Positions 37,854 through 48,377 are shown, numbered from the stretch's first letter. The stretch: DNA of 64,000 nt from Methanobrevibacter sp. UBA412 (GCA_002495685.1 DAGJ01000021.1:62552-126551), one strand, 5' to 3'. The notes: a model not told the origin generated them from the letters alone. Translations and numbers: made by a program.

Positions 37854-39629
37854 TTGTCCCAACAAGCATCAGAACTCTTTGACAACTTCCAAGAATTGAC
37901 ACCGTCAGAGTTCTTCAGAAAAAATAAACAAATGTTAGGATTCAGTGGAAAAATAAGATCATTAACCGTAGTATTCCACGAACTTATAACTAACAGTTTT
38001 GATGCAGCAGAAGAAGCTGGAATTCTTCCAGAAATTAAAATAGACTTAAAAAGACTTGATAAAGAACATTATGTTCTAAGACATTCAGATAACGGTCCCG
38101 GAATCCCAGAAAAATTCATAATGAAAGTATACTGTACAATGTTTGCAGGATCCAAGTTTAGAAACATCCAATCCCGAGGACAACAAGGATTAGGATGTAG
38201 TGGATGTGTACTTTTATCCCAAATGACTACAGGTGAACCAGCACATGTAATCTCAGGATACCAAGAAAACGGGGAACTAAAAGGAATTAAAATGGACTTT
38301 AAAATGGATGTTAAAAAGAACAAAGGTATGTTACTACACAAAGAAAAATATCCTGTAGACCATACTGGAGTATGCATAGAACTCCAATTTAAAGATGTTT
38401 CATATTCCCTAGCAGAACAAGGAGCATTTGAATATATACGTAGAACCATGATAGGAAACCCTCATGCAAAAATAATATTCAGAGACCCATCAGGACACAA
38501 ATATATATTCAATAGAGCATCAGACATTGTACCTCCATTACCAAAAGAAGTATTACCTCATCCAAAAGGTGTTACCGCAGATGATTTAATCTTCATGGCT
38601 AAACACACAGATAAAAGACGATTTAAAAGTTTACTAACAAGTTCACTTTCCAGAATGTCTGCTAAAAGAATTAAAGAAGTTGAAGAACTAACTGGAATCG
38701 ACTTAAACAAAAGACCAAAAGATATGAAATGGGCTGAAGCAGAAGCAATAGTACATGCTTTCTCTAAAATGAAATTCATGGCCCCACCAACAAACGGTTT
38801 AATACCAATTGGTTCAGATCAAATCGAAAAAGGTATGAAACAAATACTTAAACCAGAATTCATAACTTCCATTACAAGAAAACCAGTAACCTACAAAGGA
38901 GGAGTAGCTTTCATTGTAGAAGCTGGAATAGCATATGGAGGGGACTGTGGAAGACTCATCAGTGATCAAAGAAAAGCAGAAATAATGAGATTCGCAAATC
39001 GAGTACCATTATCATTCGATCAAGGATCATGTGCAATAACAGAAGCATTAAAAAGTATAGACTGGAAACGATACGGAATCAGAGACCTTGACAATGCTCC
39101 AATAACATTATTCATTAACATAATCTCAACCCAAGTACCATACTTATCTACAGGAAAACAAAGTATTGCTCCAGAACCTGAAATAGTTCATGAAGTAAGA
39201 CAAGCATCAATGAAACTAGCACGAAGACTTCAAAAACATTTAAGAAAGAAACGAGCAGCTAAAGAAAAGAAAATGAGATCTAAAATATTCGAAGATTACG
39301 TACCTGTAATCTTAGAAGAAGCTGCAAAACTTGGAGAAGTTGAAGTACCAGACTATGAAGAAGTATTATCCAAAGTAACTAAAAGATCCATTGCAGATTT
39401 ATTAGGTGAAACTGTAGAAGAAGTTGAAGAAGAGGAAGAAGATGCTTTAATGGAAGAACTAGATGAATTCGGATACAAAGTAGATGAAGAACATTCAAAC
39501 ATGACAAATATTGAAAATAAATCAGTTGTAGAAGAATTAGAAGATGAACTAATCATTGAAGAAGAAGATGCAAAAAAAACACAATCAGAAAGTAAACAAT
39601 CTACTTTAACAAAAAATGAAGGTGACTAA
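37854..39629 (+). CDS. top6B: DNA topoisomerase VI subunit B
   Basis: ATPase subunit of type IIB topoisomerase. GHKL motifs: [15 protein letters not shown] near residue 42, SDNGPGIP near 78 and GQQGLGCSG near 108. A transducer domain follows ([20 protein letters not shown] near 382, [12 protein letters not shown] near 430). The last about 70 residues are very acidic. It starts with TTG 37854, nine bases after GGAGG. Its stop is 2 nt before the top6A ATG, whose ribosome site lies in its tail. Confidence 0.95.
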   Translation: MSQQASELFDNFQELTPSEFFRKNKQMLGFSGKIRSLTVVFHELITNSFDAAEEAGILPEIKIDLKRLDKEHYVLRHSDNGPGIPEKFIMKVYCTMFAGSKFRNIQSRGQQGLGCSGCVLLSQMTTGEPAHVISGYQENGELKGIKMDFKMDVKKNKGMLLHKEKYPVDHTGVCIELQFKDVSYSLAEQGAFEYIRRTMIGNPHAKIIFRDPSGHKYIFNRASDIVPPLPKEVLPHPKGVTADDLIFMAKHTDKRRFKSLLTSSLSRMSAKRIKEVEELTGIDLNKRPKDMKWAEAEAIVHAFSKMKFMAPPTNGLIPIGSDQIEKGMKQILKPEFITSITRKPVTYKGGVAFIVEAGIAYGGDCGRLISDQRKAEIMRFANRVPLSFDQGSCAITEALKSIDWKRYGIRDLDNAPITLFINIISTQVPYLSTGKQSIAPEPEIVHEVRQASMKLARRLQKHLRKKRAAKEKKMRSKIFEDYVPVILEEAAKLGEVEVPDYEEVLSKVTKRSIADLLGETVEEVEEEEEDALMEELDEFGYKVDEEHSNMTNIENKSVVEELEDELIIEEEDAKKTQSESKQSTLTKNEGD

Positions 39630-39631
39630 AT

Positions 39632-40738
39632 ATGGCTGAAGAAGAAAGACCTGAAGATATGAAAAAAGGATTATCCCATAAAGAAAAAAGAAAAGAATAC
39701 ACATTCAATAAACTCAAAGAATTAGGTCAAGGAATTGTTGCTGATGTAGAACAAAAAAAAGTACCTTCATTAAAAATCCCTTCTAGAGGAACAGGAAACA
39801 TAGTATATGATGATGCTAAAAAATATTATGTTCTCGGAGACCGATACGGTCGAAGATCATTAGGAAATGTTAAACAAATCCGTAAAATGGGACAAATGGT
39901 ATTCACTGCAAATTTCTGTAAAGATTTAGTTCAAAGAGAAAAAACTGCAACAATACGGGAAATGTATTATGTATCTGAAGGTTGGGGTGTAGAATTTAAC
40001 ACACAACAGGAATCAAATACTGTAGGTGAAGATTTAGAAGTAGCACTTGGAACAACTCGTGAAGACCTTGGATTAATGCCCGAAGAAGATGGAGCATCAG
40101 TATACGGTGATTTAACCCTATTAGATGATGATGTTGAATTAAATGCTAAAAAATCTGGAAAATCAGGTTACACTATAAGTCCAACAATTGACCAAGTAGA
40201 ATTTCTTGACTGTGGAGTAGAAAGAGTACTCGCAGTGGAAACAATGGGAATGTTTCACAGATTAGTTCAAGAAAACGCTTATGACAGATTCAACACATTA
40301 GTTGTTGGATTAAAAGGACAAGCAGCACGTGCAACAAGAAGATTCATAAAAAGATTAAACACAGAATTAAATTTACCAGTATATATTTGTAACGATGGAG
40401 ATCCATGGGGATTCCATATTGCACAAGTTATCATATCTGGAAGTGCTAAATTAGCACATGTAAACTATGACCTTGCAACTCCAAATGCACAATTTATTGG
40501 TGTAACCGCAAGTGATATTATAAATTATGATCTTCCAACTGATCCATTAAAAGATATAGATGTTTTAAGATTAAAAGAACTATCTAAAGATCCAAGATAT
40601 CAAACAGATTTCTGGCAGACTGAAATAAAAAAGATGCTTAAAATAGGTAAAAAAGCAGAACAGCAATCTTTCAGTAAATATGGATTAGAATATATTGTAG
40701 ATACATACTTCCCACATAAATTAGGAATAGAAGAATAA
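39632..40738 (+). CDS. top6A: DNA topoisomerase VI subunit A
   Basis: Spo11-like cleavage subunit. The catalytic tyrosine lies in [14 protein letters not shown] (near residue 110, within the winged-helix domain). The Toprim domain follows with [21 protein letters not shown] near 223 and the metal motif [13 protein letters not shown] near 250. 368 aa is normal. Cotranscribed and probably translationally coupled with top6B. Confidence 0.95.
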   Translation: MAEEERPEDMKKGLSHKEKRKEYTFNKLKELGQGIVADVEQKKVPSLKIPSRGTGNIVYDDAKKYYVLGDRYGRRSLGNVKQIRKMGQMVFTANFCKDLVQREKTATIREMYYVSEGWGVEFNTQQESNTVGEDLEVALGTTREDLGLMPEEDGASVYGDLTLLDDDVELNAKKSGKSGYTISPTIDQVEFLDCGVERVLAVETMGMFHRLVQENAYDRFNTLVVGLKGQAARATRRFIKRLNTELNLPVYICNDGDPWGFHIAQVIISGSAKLAHVNYDLATPNAQFIGVTASDIINYDLPTDPLKDIDVLRLKELSKDPRYQTDFWQTEIKKMLKIGKKAEQQSFSKYGLEYIVDTYFPHKLGIEE

Positions 40739-40847
40739 ACAATTTATAATCATAAATTAAATATTATTTTTCTTATTTTCTAAAATTTTCTTCTTTTTTT
40801 TAACTTTTTTTTTATAATACAATTAATAATACGTGTTGGATTTATTT

Positions 40848-41363
40848 ATGAGAGATTTAAAACAATTAAAAATCAAATTATCTAATATAATTAATGAGTA
40901 TAATGGAATAAATATTGATTATATTCCTACAGATTCTATAGTTATTGAACCTTGGACTAGGTTAAAATGTCAATATGGATGCTCCCATTATAAAAAGTCA
41001 TTAACCTGCTCACCTTACCCACCGAAACCTAGTGAAATGCGAGAAATAGTGAAATCTTACTCTCAAGCTATCCTATTAGAATTTCATGAAAATTTTGAAA
41101 TAATTAATAATCTTGTTGTGGAAGTAGAAAATGAATGTGCAAGAGAAGGTTTTTATAAAGCATTTGGTTTAGGTGCAGGATTTTGTAAATTTTGTAAAGA
41201 ATGTAATCTTGAGGAATGTTTAAAACCTGAACTAGCTAGACCTTCACTTTCTGCAGTAGGAGTAGATATTCATAAAACAATAGCAAATAATGGATATGAT
41301 ATTTTAGCTTATGATGAAATTGAAAAAACATATTTATGTTATGGTTTAGTTTTACTTGATTAA
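40848..41363 (+). CDS. DUF2284 cysteine-rich metal-binding protein
   Basis: Predicted metal- or Fe-S-binding protein of unknown role. Eight or more cysteines form the family pattern: CQYGCSHYKKSLTCSPYPPKP near residue 39 and GAGFCKFCKECNLEECLKP near 106, then ARPSLSAVGVDI. The start at ATG 40848 (MRDLKQLKI) is preferred over GTG 40833, since a GGA stands 7 nt upstream. No clear operon partner. Confidence 0.78.
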   Translation: MRDLKQLKIKLSNIINEYNGINIDYIPTDSIVIEPWTRLKCQYGCSHYKKSLTCSPYPPKPSEMREIVKSYSQAILLEFHENFEIINNLVVEVENECAREGFYKAFGLGAGFCKFCKECNLEECLKPELARPSLSAVGVDIHKTIANNGYDILAYDEIEKTYLCYGLVLLD

Positions 41364-41511
41364 TTAAAATCTTAGTATTATAAGATTTGTATGGAATTAT
41401 TTTAAAAGATTATATCAAATTACTTATATTACTAAAAGAAAAATAGTATTATAATTAATAAAATATGTTTTTATTAAATTTTAAAAAATTTTTTTTAGGT
41501 GTTAAAAAATT

Positions 41512-42525
41512 ATGAAATCTGTCGCTATTAATGGATATGGAACTATTGGTAAAAGAGTAGCTGATGCAGTTGCAGCTCAAAAAGATATGAAAATTGTGGG
41601 TGTAAGTAAAACACGACCAACATTTGAAGCAAGAGCAGCAGTAAATAAAGATTATCCTTTATATATTGGTATTCCTGAACGTGAACACTTATTTAGGGAA
41701 TCAGGAATTGAAATAGCAGGTACTGTTGATGATATGATTGAAGAAGCTGATGTTGTAGTTGACTGTACCCCTGGAAATCTTGGAAAAGCAAATCTAGAGA
41801 AATATAAAAAAGCTGGAGTTAAAGCTATTTACCAAGGTGGAGAAGATCATGAACTAACTGGATTATCATTTAATTCCTTTGCAAATTATGATGATTCATT
41901 TGGAGCAAATTATACACGTGTAGTTTCATGTAATACAACAGGATTAACAAGAACTTTATCAACTATAGATCCAATATGTGACATTAAAAAAGTAAGAGCA
42001 GTTATGGTTCGTCGAGGAGCAGATCCTAACGAAGTGAAAAAAGGACCAATAAATTCAATTGTACCTAACCCTCCTAAAGTACCTTCTCATCATGGACCTG
42101 ATGTGAAAACTGTTATGGGAGATATTGATGTTACAACTATGGCATTATTAGTTCCAACAACTTTAATGCATCAACATAATTTAATGGTTGAAATTAATAA
42201 TGATGTGACTATTGATGAAATTATAGATGCATTTGAAAAACGTTCCCGTGTAATGCTTGTAGATGCAAGTGAAGGATTAGGATCTACTGCAGAATTAATG
42301 GAATTTGCTAAAGAATTAGGTAGAAATAGAAATGATTTCTATGAAATCCCAGTATGGAGAGAATCAATAAACATTGTAGATAATGAATTATTTTATATGC
42401 AAGCTGTTCATCAAGAATCTGATGTTGTTCCTGAAAATGTTGATGCAATACGCGCATTACTTGAAATGGAATCAGATAATGAAAAATCCATAGCAAAAAC
42501 TAATAAAGCAATGGGAATATTATAA
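41512..42525 (+). CDS. gap: Glyceraldehyde-3-phosphate dehydrogenase, archaeal type II
   Basis: Phosphorylating GAPDH used mainly in gluconeogenesis. NAD(P)-binding [18 protein letters not shown] at the N-terminus and the catalytic Cys140 in [12 protein letters not shown] are intact, with [11 protein letters not shown] near 215. 337 aa is normal. AGGTG is about 10 nt before the ATG. The endonuclease IV-like gene follows after about 105 nt, an order I recall from Methanothermobacter. Confidence 0.94.
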   Translation: MKSVAINGYGTIGKRVADAVAAQKDMKIVGVSKTRPTFEARAAVNKDYPLYIGIPEREHLFRESGIEIAGTVDDMIEEADVVVDCTPGNLGKANLEKYKKAGVKAIYQGGEDHELTGLSFNSFANYDDSFGANYTRVVSCNTTGLTRTLSTIDPICDIKKVRAVMVRRGADPNEVKKGPINSIVPNPPKVPSHHGPDVKTVMGDIDVTTMALLVPTTLMHQHNLMVEINNDVTIDEIIDAFEKRSRVMLVDASEGLGSTAELMEFAKELGRNRNDFYEIPVWRESINIVDNELFYMQAVHQESDVVPENVDAIRALLEMESDNEKSIAKTNKAMGIL

Positions 42526-42630
42526 AATAAAAAAAAATACACATTATATTAAAATTTCTAAACCTTTTTTTTAAATTTTTTTTTATAAATTAAATAATTC
42601 ATAACCTTTTTTTTTTAGAAGTGATTAATC

Positions 42631-43467
42631 ATGGAAGATAAAATAATTTTTGGACCAGCAGGAAAACCATTAGATTATAATGGAAGTGCTTATACTTCAT
42701 CAAAATATCTCTCAAAACAGGGTTTACATGCATTTGAATATCAATCTTCTCATGGAATTAGAATTGGAGAGAAAAGTGCTAAAATATTGAAAAAACAATC
42801 AGAAAAAGAAGATGTTTTAATATCAATGCATGGGCCTTATTATATTAATATGTGTTCTAAGGAACCTGAAAAAATTGATGCTTCCATAGAAAGATTAGTT
42901 GATTCTGCAAGAGTAGGTGAATGGATGGGTGCATATCGTTTAGTGTTCCATCCAGGTTTTTATTCTAATCAAAAACCAGAAAAAGCTTTAGAGATATGTG
43001 AACAATCTTATAAAAGATTACTTGAAAGATGTGAAGAAGAGGGGTTTGAAAATTATACTTTTGCCCCTGAAACTACAGGTAAAAAATCTCAATTAGGTAA
43101 TCTTGATGAAATTATTAATATGTGTCAAGGTTTTCAACATTTTGAACCCACTATAGATTTTGCTCATGTTCATGCTCGTGGACGTGGAATTTTGAATAAA
43201 AAAGAGGATTATAGTTGTATTTTCTCTAAATTAGAAAATGGTTTAGATATAAAAAGATTGCATTGTCATTTCACAACTATAGAGTATACTCATAATGGTG
43301 AGAGAAAACATCATAATTTAAATGAATATCCTGAATATGGGCCGTATATTAAGGATTTATTGTTAAATCTTATTGAAAATGATTGGAAAGCTACAATAAT
43401 TTGTGAAACACCTCTTAGGGATAAAGATTCTATGAAGATGAAACAAATTTATGAATCTTTAATTTAA
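42631..43467 (+). CDS. Endonuclease IV-like TIM-barrel protein
   Basis: Predicted AP endonuclease or relative. Barrel strands carry typical Zn ligands: ISMHGPYYINM near residue 70, LVFHPGFYS near 104, FAPETTGKKSQLGNL near 143, TIDFAHVHARG near 177, LHCHFTT near 211 and ICETPL near 260. 278 aa matches Nfo length. The ATG follows GAAGTGA by 7 nt. The AP-endonuclease activity is inferred from the family; a sugar-isomerase-like role cannot be ruled out. Confidence 0.75.
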   Translation: MEDKIIFGPAGKPLDYNGSAYTSSKYLSKQGLHAFEYQSSHGIRIGEKSAKILKKQSEKEDVLISMHGPYYINMCSKEPEKIDASIERLVDSARVGEWMGAYRLVFHPGFYSNQKPEKALEICEQSYKRLLERCEEEGFENYTFAPETTGKKSQLGNLDEIINMCQGFQHFEPTIDFAHVHARGRGILNKKEDYSCIFSKLENGLDIKRLHCHFTTIEYTHNGERKHHNLNEYPEYGPYIKDLLLNLIENDWKATIICETPLRDKDSMKMKQIYESLI

Positions 43468-43660
43468 AATAAAATTTTTTTAATTTTACTTTTTTTTTAG
43501 ATATAATATTTTTAATTTATAAATAGTTCAATTTTACTTTTTGGTAAATAAATTTTTAATATGCCTAAATTTAATTGTAATTTAAAATTATTATGATTAG
43601 ATGGAATGTTTTTACATAATAGTAATATAATGCTTATTTTTTGCTTAATATGACAATATA

Positions 43661-43670
43661 TTTATATAGG
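43661..43670 (+). promoter_or_regulatory. TATA box upstream of the histone gene
   Basis: TTTATATAGG preceded by CAATATA, about 90 nt before the histone ATG at 43756; a start 25 nt downstream gives a leader near 65 nt. Good match to archaeal promoters in form and distance. Confidence 0.45.
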
Positions 43671-43755
43671 ATGTTGATTACAATACTATAATATATAATA
43701 AATATATGTAAGAAAATATTTATTATAAAAAAAATTATTGTGGAGATGTTTAATA

Positions 43756-43980
43756 ATGAAGAACAATGAATTACCTCTTGCACCTATTGCAAGAATCGTT
43801 AAAAATGCAGGTGCAGAAAGAGTAAGTGAAGATGCTAAAGAAGCATTAGCAGAAAAATTAGAAGAATGCGCAACTGAAGTAGCTAAAGAAGCTGTAGCTT
43901 TAGCAAGACATGCTGGTCGTAAAACCATCAAAGCTGAAGATATTAAATTAGCTAAAAGTGCAATTTGCTGCAAAGATTAA
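43756..43980 (+). CDS. Archaeal histone with extra cysteines
   Basis: HMf-type histone of 74 residues. The fold is clear: [23 protein letters not shown], then a long central helix, then [18 protein letters not shown] with the RKT DNA-contact loop. It differs from the usual 67-69 aa by three N-terminal residues and an ICCKD tail, and has a third Cys in the central helix (EECATEV). The start is ATG 43756, with GGAGATG 8 nt upstream; the longer frame from 43738 covers that site. Confidence 0.93.
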   Translation: MKNNELPLAPIARIVKNAGAERVSEDAKEALAEKLEECATEVAKEAVALARHAGRKTIKAEDIKLAKSAICCKD

Positions 43981-44236
43981 ATTTATTAAATTTAATTTTT
44001 TTTATTTTAACTTTTTTTCAAAAATTAATAATACTACTTTTTTTACATAATTTTAATAAATACGAAATAATTTAAAATTAAACTATAAAACTTTTTTGTG
44101 TAAATTATATTTTTTTAAATTACATAAAACAATTATACTTTTATAAAAAAATATACATATTATTTTATAATAAAAAATTATAATAATTTTTTTTATCATA
44201 TAATCTAATTATATTCTATTTTCAGGTGATTAAAAA
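43981..44236. other. 256-bp non-coding spacer after the histone gene
   Basis: Extremely AT-rich with T runs right after the histone stop (likely termination) and several TATA-like stretches at 44140-44200 that could serve the microprotein genes. No open frame of note. Confidence 0.4.
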
Positions 44237-44404
44237 ATGTTTTATAAAACAATTATGCGTATAGACGATGTACACAGACTAAGAGATATAAGAGATCAAT
44301 TATTAGTATTACAAGGACGAAATCCTACAAGAGAAGGAGATAGAGCTCTTAAAGTTGTAGTTCAAAGAATAGATAATATTCAAGAAAAATTAGATAAACG
44401 TTAA
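44237..44404 (+). CDS. Microprotein A (55 aa), paralogue of the next gene
   Basis: Not recognised. A small, charged, probably two-helix protein with the core DIRDQLLVLQGRNPTREGDR (about residues 17-36), then LKVVVQRIDNIQEKLDKR. AGGTGA is 7 nt before the ATG. Its core matches microprotein B position by position (DQLL, QGR, PTR, G, LK). It lies in the histone-AAA ATPase interval on the plus strand. No signal or membrane segment. Confidence 0.7.
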   Translation: MFYKTIMRIDDVHRLRDIRDQLLVLQGRNPTREGDRALKVVVQRIDNIQEKLDKR

Positions 44405-44455
44405 TATTAATTAATTTCAAACAATCTACCATTATTTTAAGAAGGTTTAAATATT

Positions 44456-44602
44456 ATGGAAATTAAAGAATATGCAAGTCTTAAAAAGATTCAAGATCAA
44501 TTATTAATTGACCAAGGAAGAAAACCTACACGAAAAGGGAATAAATCCTTAAAACAAATTAATAAATCTATTCAAAAATTTAATAATATTAAATTAAAGT
44601 GA
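44456..44602 (+). CDS. Microprotein B (48 aa), paralogue of the previous gene
   Basis: Not recognised. The core KIQDQLLIDQGRKPTRKGNK (about residues 11-30) aligns with microprotein A without gaps, then a basic tail (SLKQINKSIQKFNNIKLK). The product is strongly basic, whereas A is nearer neutral. AAGG precedes the ATG by about 11 nt. It lies 51 nt after A and 86 nt before the AAA ATPase, so all three may be cotranscribed. The tandem similarity is the main evidence that both are real. Confidence 0.65.
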   Translation: MEIKEYASLKKIQDQLLIDQGRKPTRKGNKSLKQINKSIQKFNNIKLK

Positions 44603-44688
44603 ATATTTTTTTTATAGAATTTTTTTTTAATAAACTTTTTTTTGGATAAAAAGTTTAAATAACCATTTTTTTCAGTTGGTGTGAAATT

Positions 44689-45813
44689 TTGCAAACGAAT
44701 AATCAAAACAATGACGTTAATAAATCTACGAATACAATAACCACTTCTAAAGTAAATAATAATAAAGAAGCTAAAGCAGTTGTTTTAAAAGGTGTTGGAT
44801 ATCCATTTAATTTTGCTTTAATGGATGGTTCAAATATAGAAATATCAGATAAGGTGCTATTTGAACAATATGCACGAGATCAATGGATAGGTATGGATGT
44901 AAGTGAAGGCACTTATCTTTTTGACCAAAAAATAATCCCAGATTTTGCATTTAAAGTTATCACTGTATTTCCAAACAATTCTGTAATTGGGGAAAATACT
45001 TCCATAGTTATTGTGGAAGAAGAAAAAGTTAAACCTACTTTGAAATCTATAAAAACTAATTTCAGTATTAGTGATGTGGTAGGTCAAGAAAGTGCTAAGA
45101 AAAAAGCTAAAGTTATAATGAAATATTTACATGAACCTGAAAAATTTGGAGAATGGGCACCACGAAACATACTATTTTATGGACTTCCAGGTACTGGTAA
45201 AACAATGTTAGCCAAAGCATTATCTAATGAAATCAAAGTTCCATTATATTTAATCAAAGCAACATCATTAATTGGTGATCATGTTGGAGATGGTGCATAT
45301 AAGATCCATGAACTATTTACACTTGCACAAAAAACATCACCATCCATAATATTCATAGATGAAATAGACGCAGTAGCATTACACAGATCATACCAATCAC
45401 TAAGAGGAGATGTATCTGAAATAGTAAACGCACTACTAACAGAAATGGATGGAATAAACCCAAATAAGGGGGTAATAACCATAGGTGCAACTAACAACAT
45501 AGAAACATTAGATTACGCAATCAGATCAAGATTCGAACAAGAAATCGAATTTGCAATGCCTACAGAACAAGAAAGAAAACAAATCATAGAAAACAACCTG
45601 AAAACATTCCCACTAAAAATGGAAGTACCAACCGAAAAATTAGTACAAATATCAAAAGGCATGAGTGGAAGAGACATTAAAGAAAAACTACTCAAAACAG
45701 GATTACACAATGCAATATCTAATGATAAAAAAACAGTAACAAAACAAGACATTAAATATGCAATAGATATGAAAAAACAAAAACAAAACGAAGTAAAAAA
45801 CATGTTTGTATAA
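44689..45813 (+). CDS. AAA-family ATPase (FtsH/PAN/Cdc48-like module)
   Basis: Single AAA domain protein. About 27 Asn/Thr/Lys-rich N-terminal residues precede a small beta domain (about 30-112), then the AAA core. Walker A GLPGTGKT is at 165-172, Walker B IIFIDEID at about 220-227, sensor 1 ITIGATNN near 264, and arginine fingers RSRF near 278. It lacks the FtsH protease and the Cdc48 second ATPase domain. The start is TTG 44689, after GGTGTGA. Its substrate is unknown, and the neighbouring microproteins are candidate partners. Confidence 0.85.
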   Translation: MQTNNQNNDVNKSTNTITTSKVNNNKEAKAVVLKGVGYPFNFALMDGSNIEISDKVLFEQYARDQWIGMDVSEGTYLFDQKIIPDFAFKVITVFPNNSVIGENTSIVIVEEEKVKPTLKSIKTNFSISDVVGQESAKKKAKVIMKYLHEPEKFGEWAPRNILFYGLPGTGKTMLAKALSNEIKVPLYLIKATSLIGDHVGDGAYKIHELFTLAQKTSPSIIFIDEIDAVALHRSYQSLRGDVSEIVNALLTEMDGINPNKGVITIGATNNIETLDYAIRSRFEQEIEFAMPTEQERKQIIENNLKTFPLKMEVPTEKLVQISKGMSGRDIKEKLLKTGLHNAISNDKKTVTKQDIKYAIDMKKQKQNEVKNMFV

Positions 45814-45880
45814 AAAAAAGAATTTTCTTTAATAAATACAAACCCTACTATTTTTTTTTATTCAAATTAATAAAAATAAT

Positions 45881-47086
45881 TCATTCATTAATGAAAAATT
45901 TCTCAGCTGCATTAATCAAATACTCATCCTCATCTTCAGCAGCATTCTTAATATTAACAGAAATATCATAAAAAATTTTATTAACAATAGATTTAGTAAG
46001 ATTATCAATAATCTTAACACTACCTTCACTATCAGCTAACTTCACAATAGCTTTTTCACTTTCCCTTTGACGAATATCTTCCATATTAGATCTAATCTTA
46101 CGTAAAATATCTTCAACTTTCATTAATTTAAAAGAATTTTCCAATAAATCAAATTCTTCTGAAATAATCTTCTCAGCAGCTTCAGATTCATTTTTACGCA
46201 AAGCCTTATTTTTTTCAGCAACCCCTCTTAAATCATCAATATTTAAAAGATTAACATTTAAATCTTTAACATCCTCATCAATATCTCGAGGATTAGCAAT
46301 ATCAATCATTAAAATATTTTCAGCATTTTTATCCTCAATAATAGGAGCAACACGTTCCTTAGTTAAAATATAATGAGGAGCACCAGTAGCACTAATAACA
46401 ACATCAGCATTAGCCAAATAATGACCAATATCATCAATTAAAATAGATTCTCCACCTAATTCTTTAGCTAATCTATTTGCACGGAAATAAGTTCTATTAG
46501 CAACAAAAATCGCTTTCAAATCTTTCTCAGCAATAGCTTTAGCAACTAAAGTACCCATTTCACCAGCACCAATAACAAGAACACACTTACCTCTTAAATC
46601 ACCAATAATTTCCTCAGCTAAATCAACAGCAGCAGAACCAATAGAAACACTACCCTGATTAATCATAGTCTTCTGTCTAACTTCCTGGCCCACATGAATA
46701 GCCTTTAAAAAAATAGTATCTAAAATTTTACCACAATGATTTTCCTTATCTGCAACTTTTTTAGAATCCTTAATCTGACCTAAAATTTGATCTTCACCAA
46801 CAATCATAGACTCTAAACCAGAAGTCATTCTAAAAAGATGAATAATACTATCATCACCATATTGAATAATAATATTCTTATTATCATGATCTAATAATGG
46901 CTCATCATAAGAAATAAAATCATCATGAATATAATATTCATATCTGTTACAAGTAGATATTTCAACATATTCATTAATATCATACTTTTCTTTTAATTGA
47001 TTAAATAAATTTTTTAAATCATTAGAAACTATTTCCATAGTCTCAATATCTGCAATTTTATGATCTACACCTATATTGATTATCAA
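45881..47086 (-). CDS. hemA: Glutamyl-tRNA reductase
   Basis: First step of tetrapyrrole synthesis, supplying F430, cobamides and siroheme. The catalytic Cys is in STCNRYEYY near residue 45. SMIVGEDQILGQIK near 91, the NADP-binding LVIGAGEMGTLVAKA near 172 and a C-terminal dimerisation helix are intact. It starts at TTG 47086, about 6 nt after GGGAGAG. 401 aa is normal. The siroheme-type dehydrogenase lies just upstream on the same strand. Confidence 0.93.
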   Translation of the reverse strand: MIINIGVDHKIADIETMEIVSNDLKNLFNQLKEKYDINEYVEISTCNRYEYYIHDDFISYDEPLLDHDNKNIIIQYGDDSIIHLFRMTSGLESMIVGEDQILGQIKDSKKVADKENHCGKILDTIFLKAIHVGQEVRQKTMINQGSVSIGSAAVDLAEEIIGDLRGKCVLVIGAGEMGTLVAKAIAEKDLKAIFVANRTYFRANRLAKELGGESILIDDIGHYLANADVVISATGAPHYILTKERVAPIIEDKNAENILMIDIANPRDIDEDVKDLNVNLLNIDDLRGVAEKNKALRKNESEAAEKIISEEFDLLENSFKLMKVEDILRKIRSNMEDIRQRESEKAIVKLADSEGSVKIIDNLTKSIVNKIFYDISVNIKNAAEDEDEYLINAAEKFFINE

Positions 47087-47152
47087 TTAATTCTCTCCCT
47101 AAAAAAAATAAACATAAAAGAAATTCTATTAATATTATATTACTATTAATTA

Positions 47153-47770
47153 TTAAATATTTTCAATTAAACCCTCAACATAAACTTTAGCTTCATCTAA
47201 TTTAGATTCCTCTAAAAGCATATTAACTTTATCATCCTTTAAAATATCATACAATTTATTCTTCCTATCTTTCTGATTAGGAATCTTATTTTTTAAAAGA
47301 TTACGACAATAATCTTGAAGTTGAATCTCAAGAATATCTTTAGAACTAATTGTAGATTGAATCTTTTTTCGAAGCTCCTTAGCCATCAAAGGACTTTTAC
47401 CGCCAGTAAATAAGGAAATTTCAACATCACCAATAAAAAAACTTGAAGGAATGACAAGATTACCCTCATCTGGACAATCAGCACGATTAACTAATTTACC
47501 CTCACTAATTTTTGAAACATAATCAGATAAATCCTTATCTCCACTAGCTAAAATAACAATATCGCACCATTTAACTAACTTGTCAACATTACTCAAATCT
47601 TCTAATATGGCTCCTTTATCTAATAATTCTTCAGAAATAAAATCTCCAGCTAAAATAACATTAGAACCTTTATCCAAAAAACGATTAGCTCTACGTGTAG
47701 CTACCTCTCCAGTTCCTAAAATAAAAACATTTTTATCTTTCACTTCTAAAAAAACTGATGTTAAACCCAT
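47153..47770 (-). CDS. Precorrin-2 dehydrogenase (siroheme synthase, Met8/SirC type)
   Basis: Oxidises precorrin-2 to sirohydrochlorin, the branch compound for siroheme, F430 and cobamide. NAD-binding VFILGTGEVATRRANRFLDKG is near residue 16. SLFTGGKSPLMAKELRKKI near 117 is the family's second signature. 205 aa fits the single-domain archaeal form; whether it also chelates metal is open. AGGT is 7 nt before the ATG. hemA follows after 66 nt. Confidence 0.88.
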   Translation of the reverse strand: MGLTSVFLEVKDKNVFILGTGEVATRRANRFLDKGSNVILAGDFISEELLDKGAILEDLSNVDKLVKWCDIVILASGDKDLSDYVSKISEGKLVNRADCPDEGNLVIPSSFFIGDVEISLFTGGKSPLMAKELRKKIQSTISSKDILEIQLQDYCRNLLKNKIPNQKDRKNKLYDILKDDKVNMLLEESKLDEAKVYVEGLIENI

Positions 47771-47894
47771 ATAATTACCTTTCTTTATTAATTAAAAACT
47801 AGTTTAATAAAAAATATTTCATAAAAAAAATAAAAAATTAGTAGAATTTTTTTAATAAAAAAAATTCATAAAAAATAAATAAAACATATAAATT

Positions 47895-48377
47895 TTATTT
47901 TCCATTTTCTAAAGCTTTAACTCTAAGTAACTTAATAGCCATATGCAAATCATTATTACAATCAGTTAAAACTTTATTAGCTTCAGTTTCAGATATTTCG
48001 AATGCATCAACAAGAGCATTAATATTTTCTTCACAATCATCTTCTGTATTACCAACTAATGCTTCGGATAATTCTTTTTTCAAAGTTAAATATTCATCTG
48101 GACTCATGTTAATATTTCGCAATACCATATCTCTTAAAGGACAAGGTTTAGATGTTTTACAACACCAAACTAATGAACCAAAACAAGTTCCAGCACCTTC
48201 GCCCAATCTAGTGTTTTTAGCGAAATCTTCTTTAATTTTTATATATTCTTGTGGTGTTATTCCTACTTCTCTTAAAGCATTCATCACAGGACATGGTTTA
48301 ACTGGAGGACAGCAAAATGCTAATCCTCTAACATCTCCCCCTCGACATATATGTGATGGTGCGTCATCCCAACCCAT
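47895..48377 (-). CDS. Methanogenesis marker protein 9 with UBA-like tail
   Basis: Conserved in methanogens, exact role unknown. Residues 1-105 hold the marker-9 pattern: [24 protein letters not shown], then [20 protein letters not shown] with repeated CC...CP units, likely metal binding. Residues about 115-150 ([19 protein letters not shown], then DLHMAIKLL) resemble a UBA/NAC-type three-helix domain. GGAG is about 8 nt before the ATG. Transcribed toward sirC and hemA. Confidence 0.8.
   Translation of the reverse strand: MGWDDAPSHICRGGDVRGLAFCCPPVKPCPVMNALREVGITPQEYIKIKEDFAKNTRLGEGAGTCFGSLVWCCKTSKPCPLRDMVLRNINMSPDEYLTLKKELSEALVGNTEDDCEENINALVDAFEISETEANKVLTDCNNDLHMAIKLLRVKALENGK

Noticed and set aside
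38069..38449. 126-codon minus-strand frame within top6B
   Set aside because: Lies wholly antisense to conserved ATPase motifs of top6B; no ribosome site and no recognisable domain.
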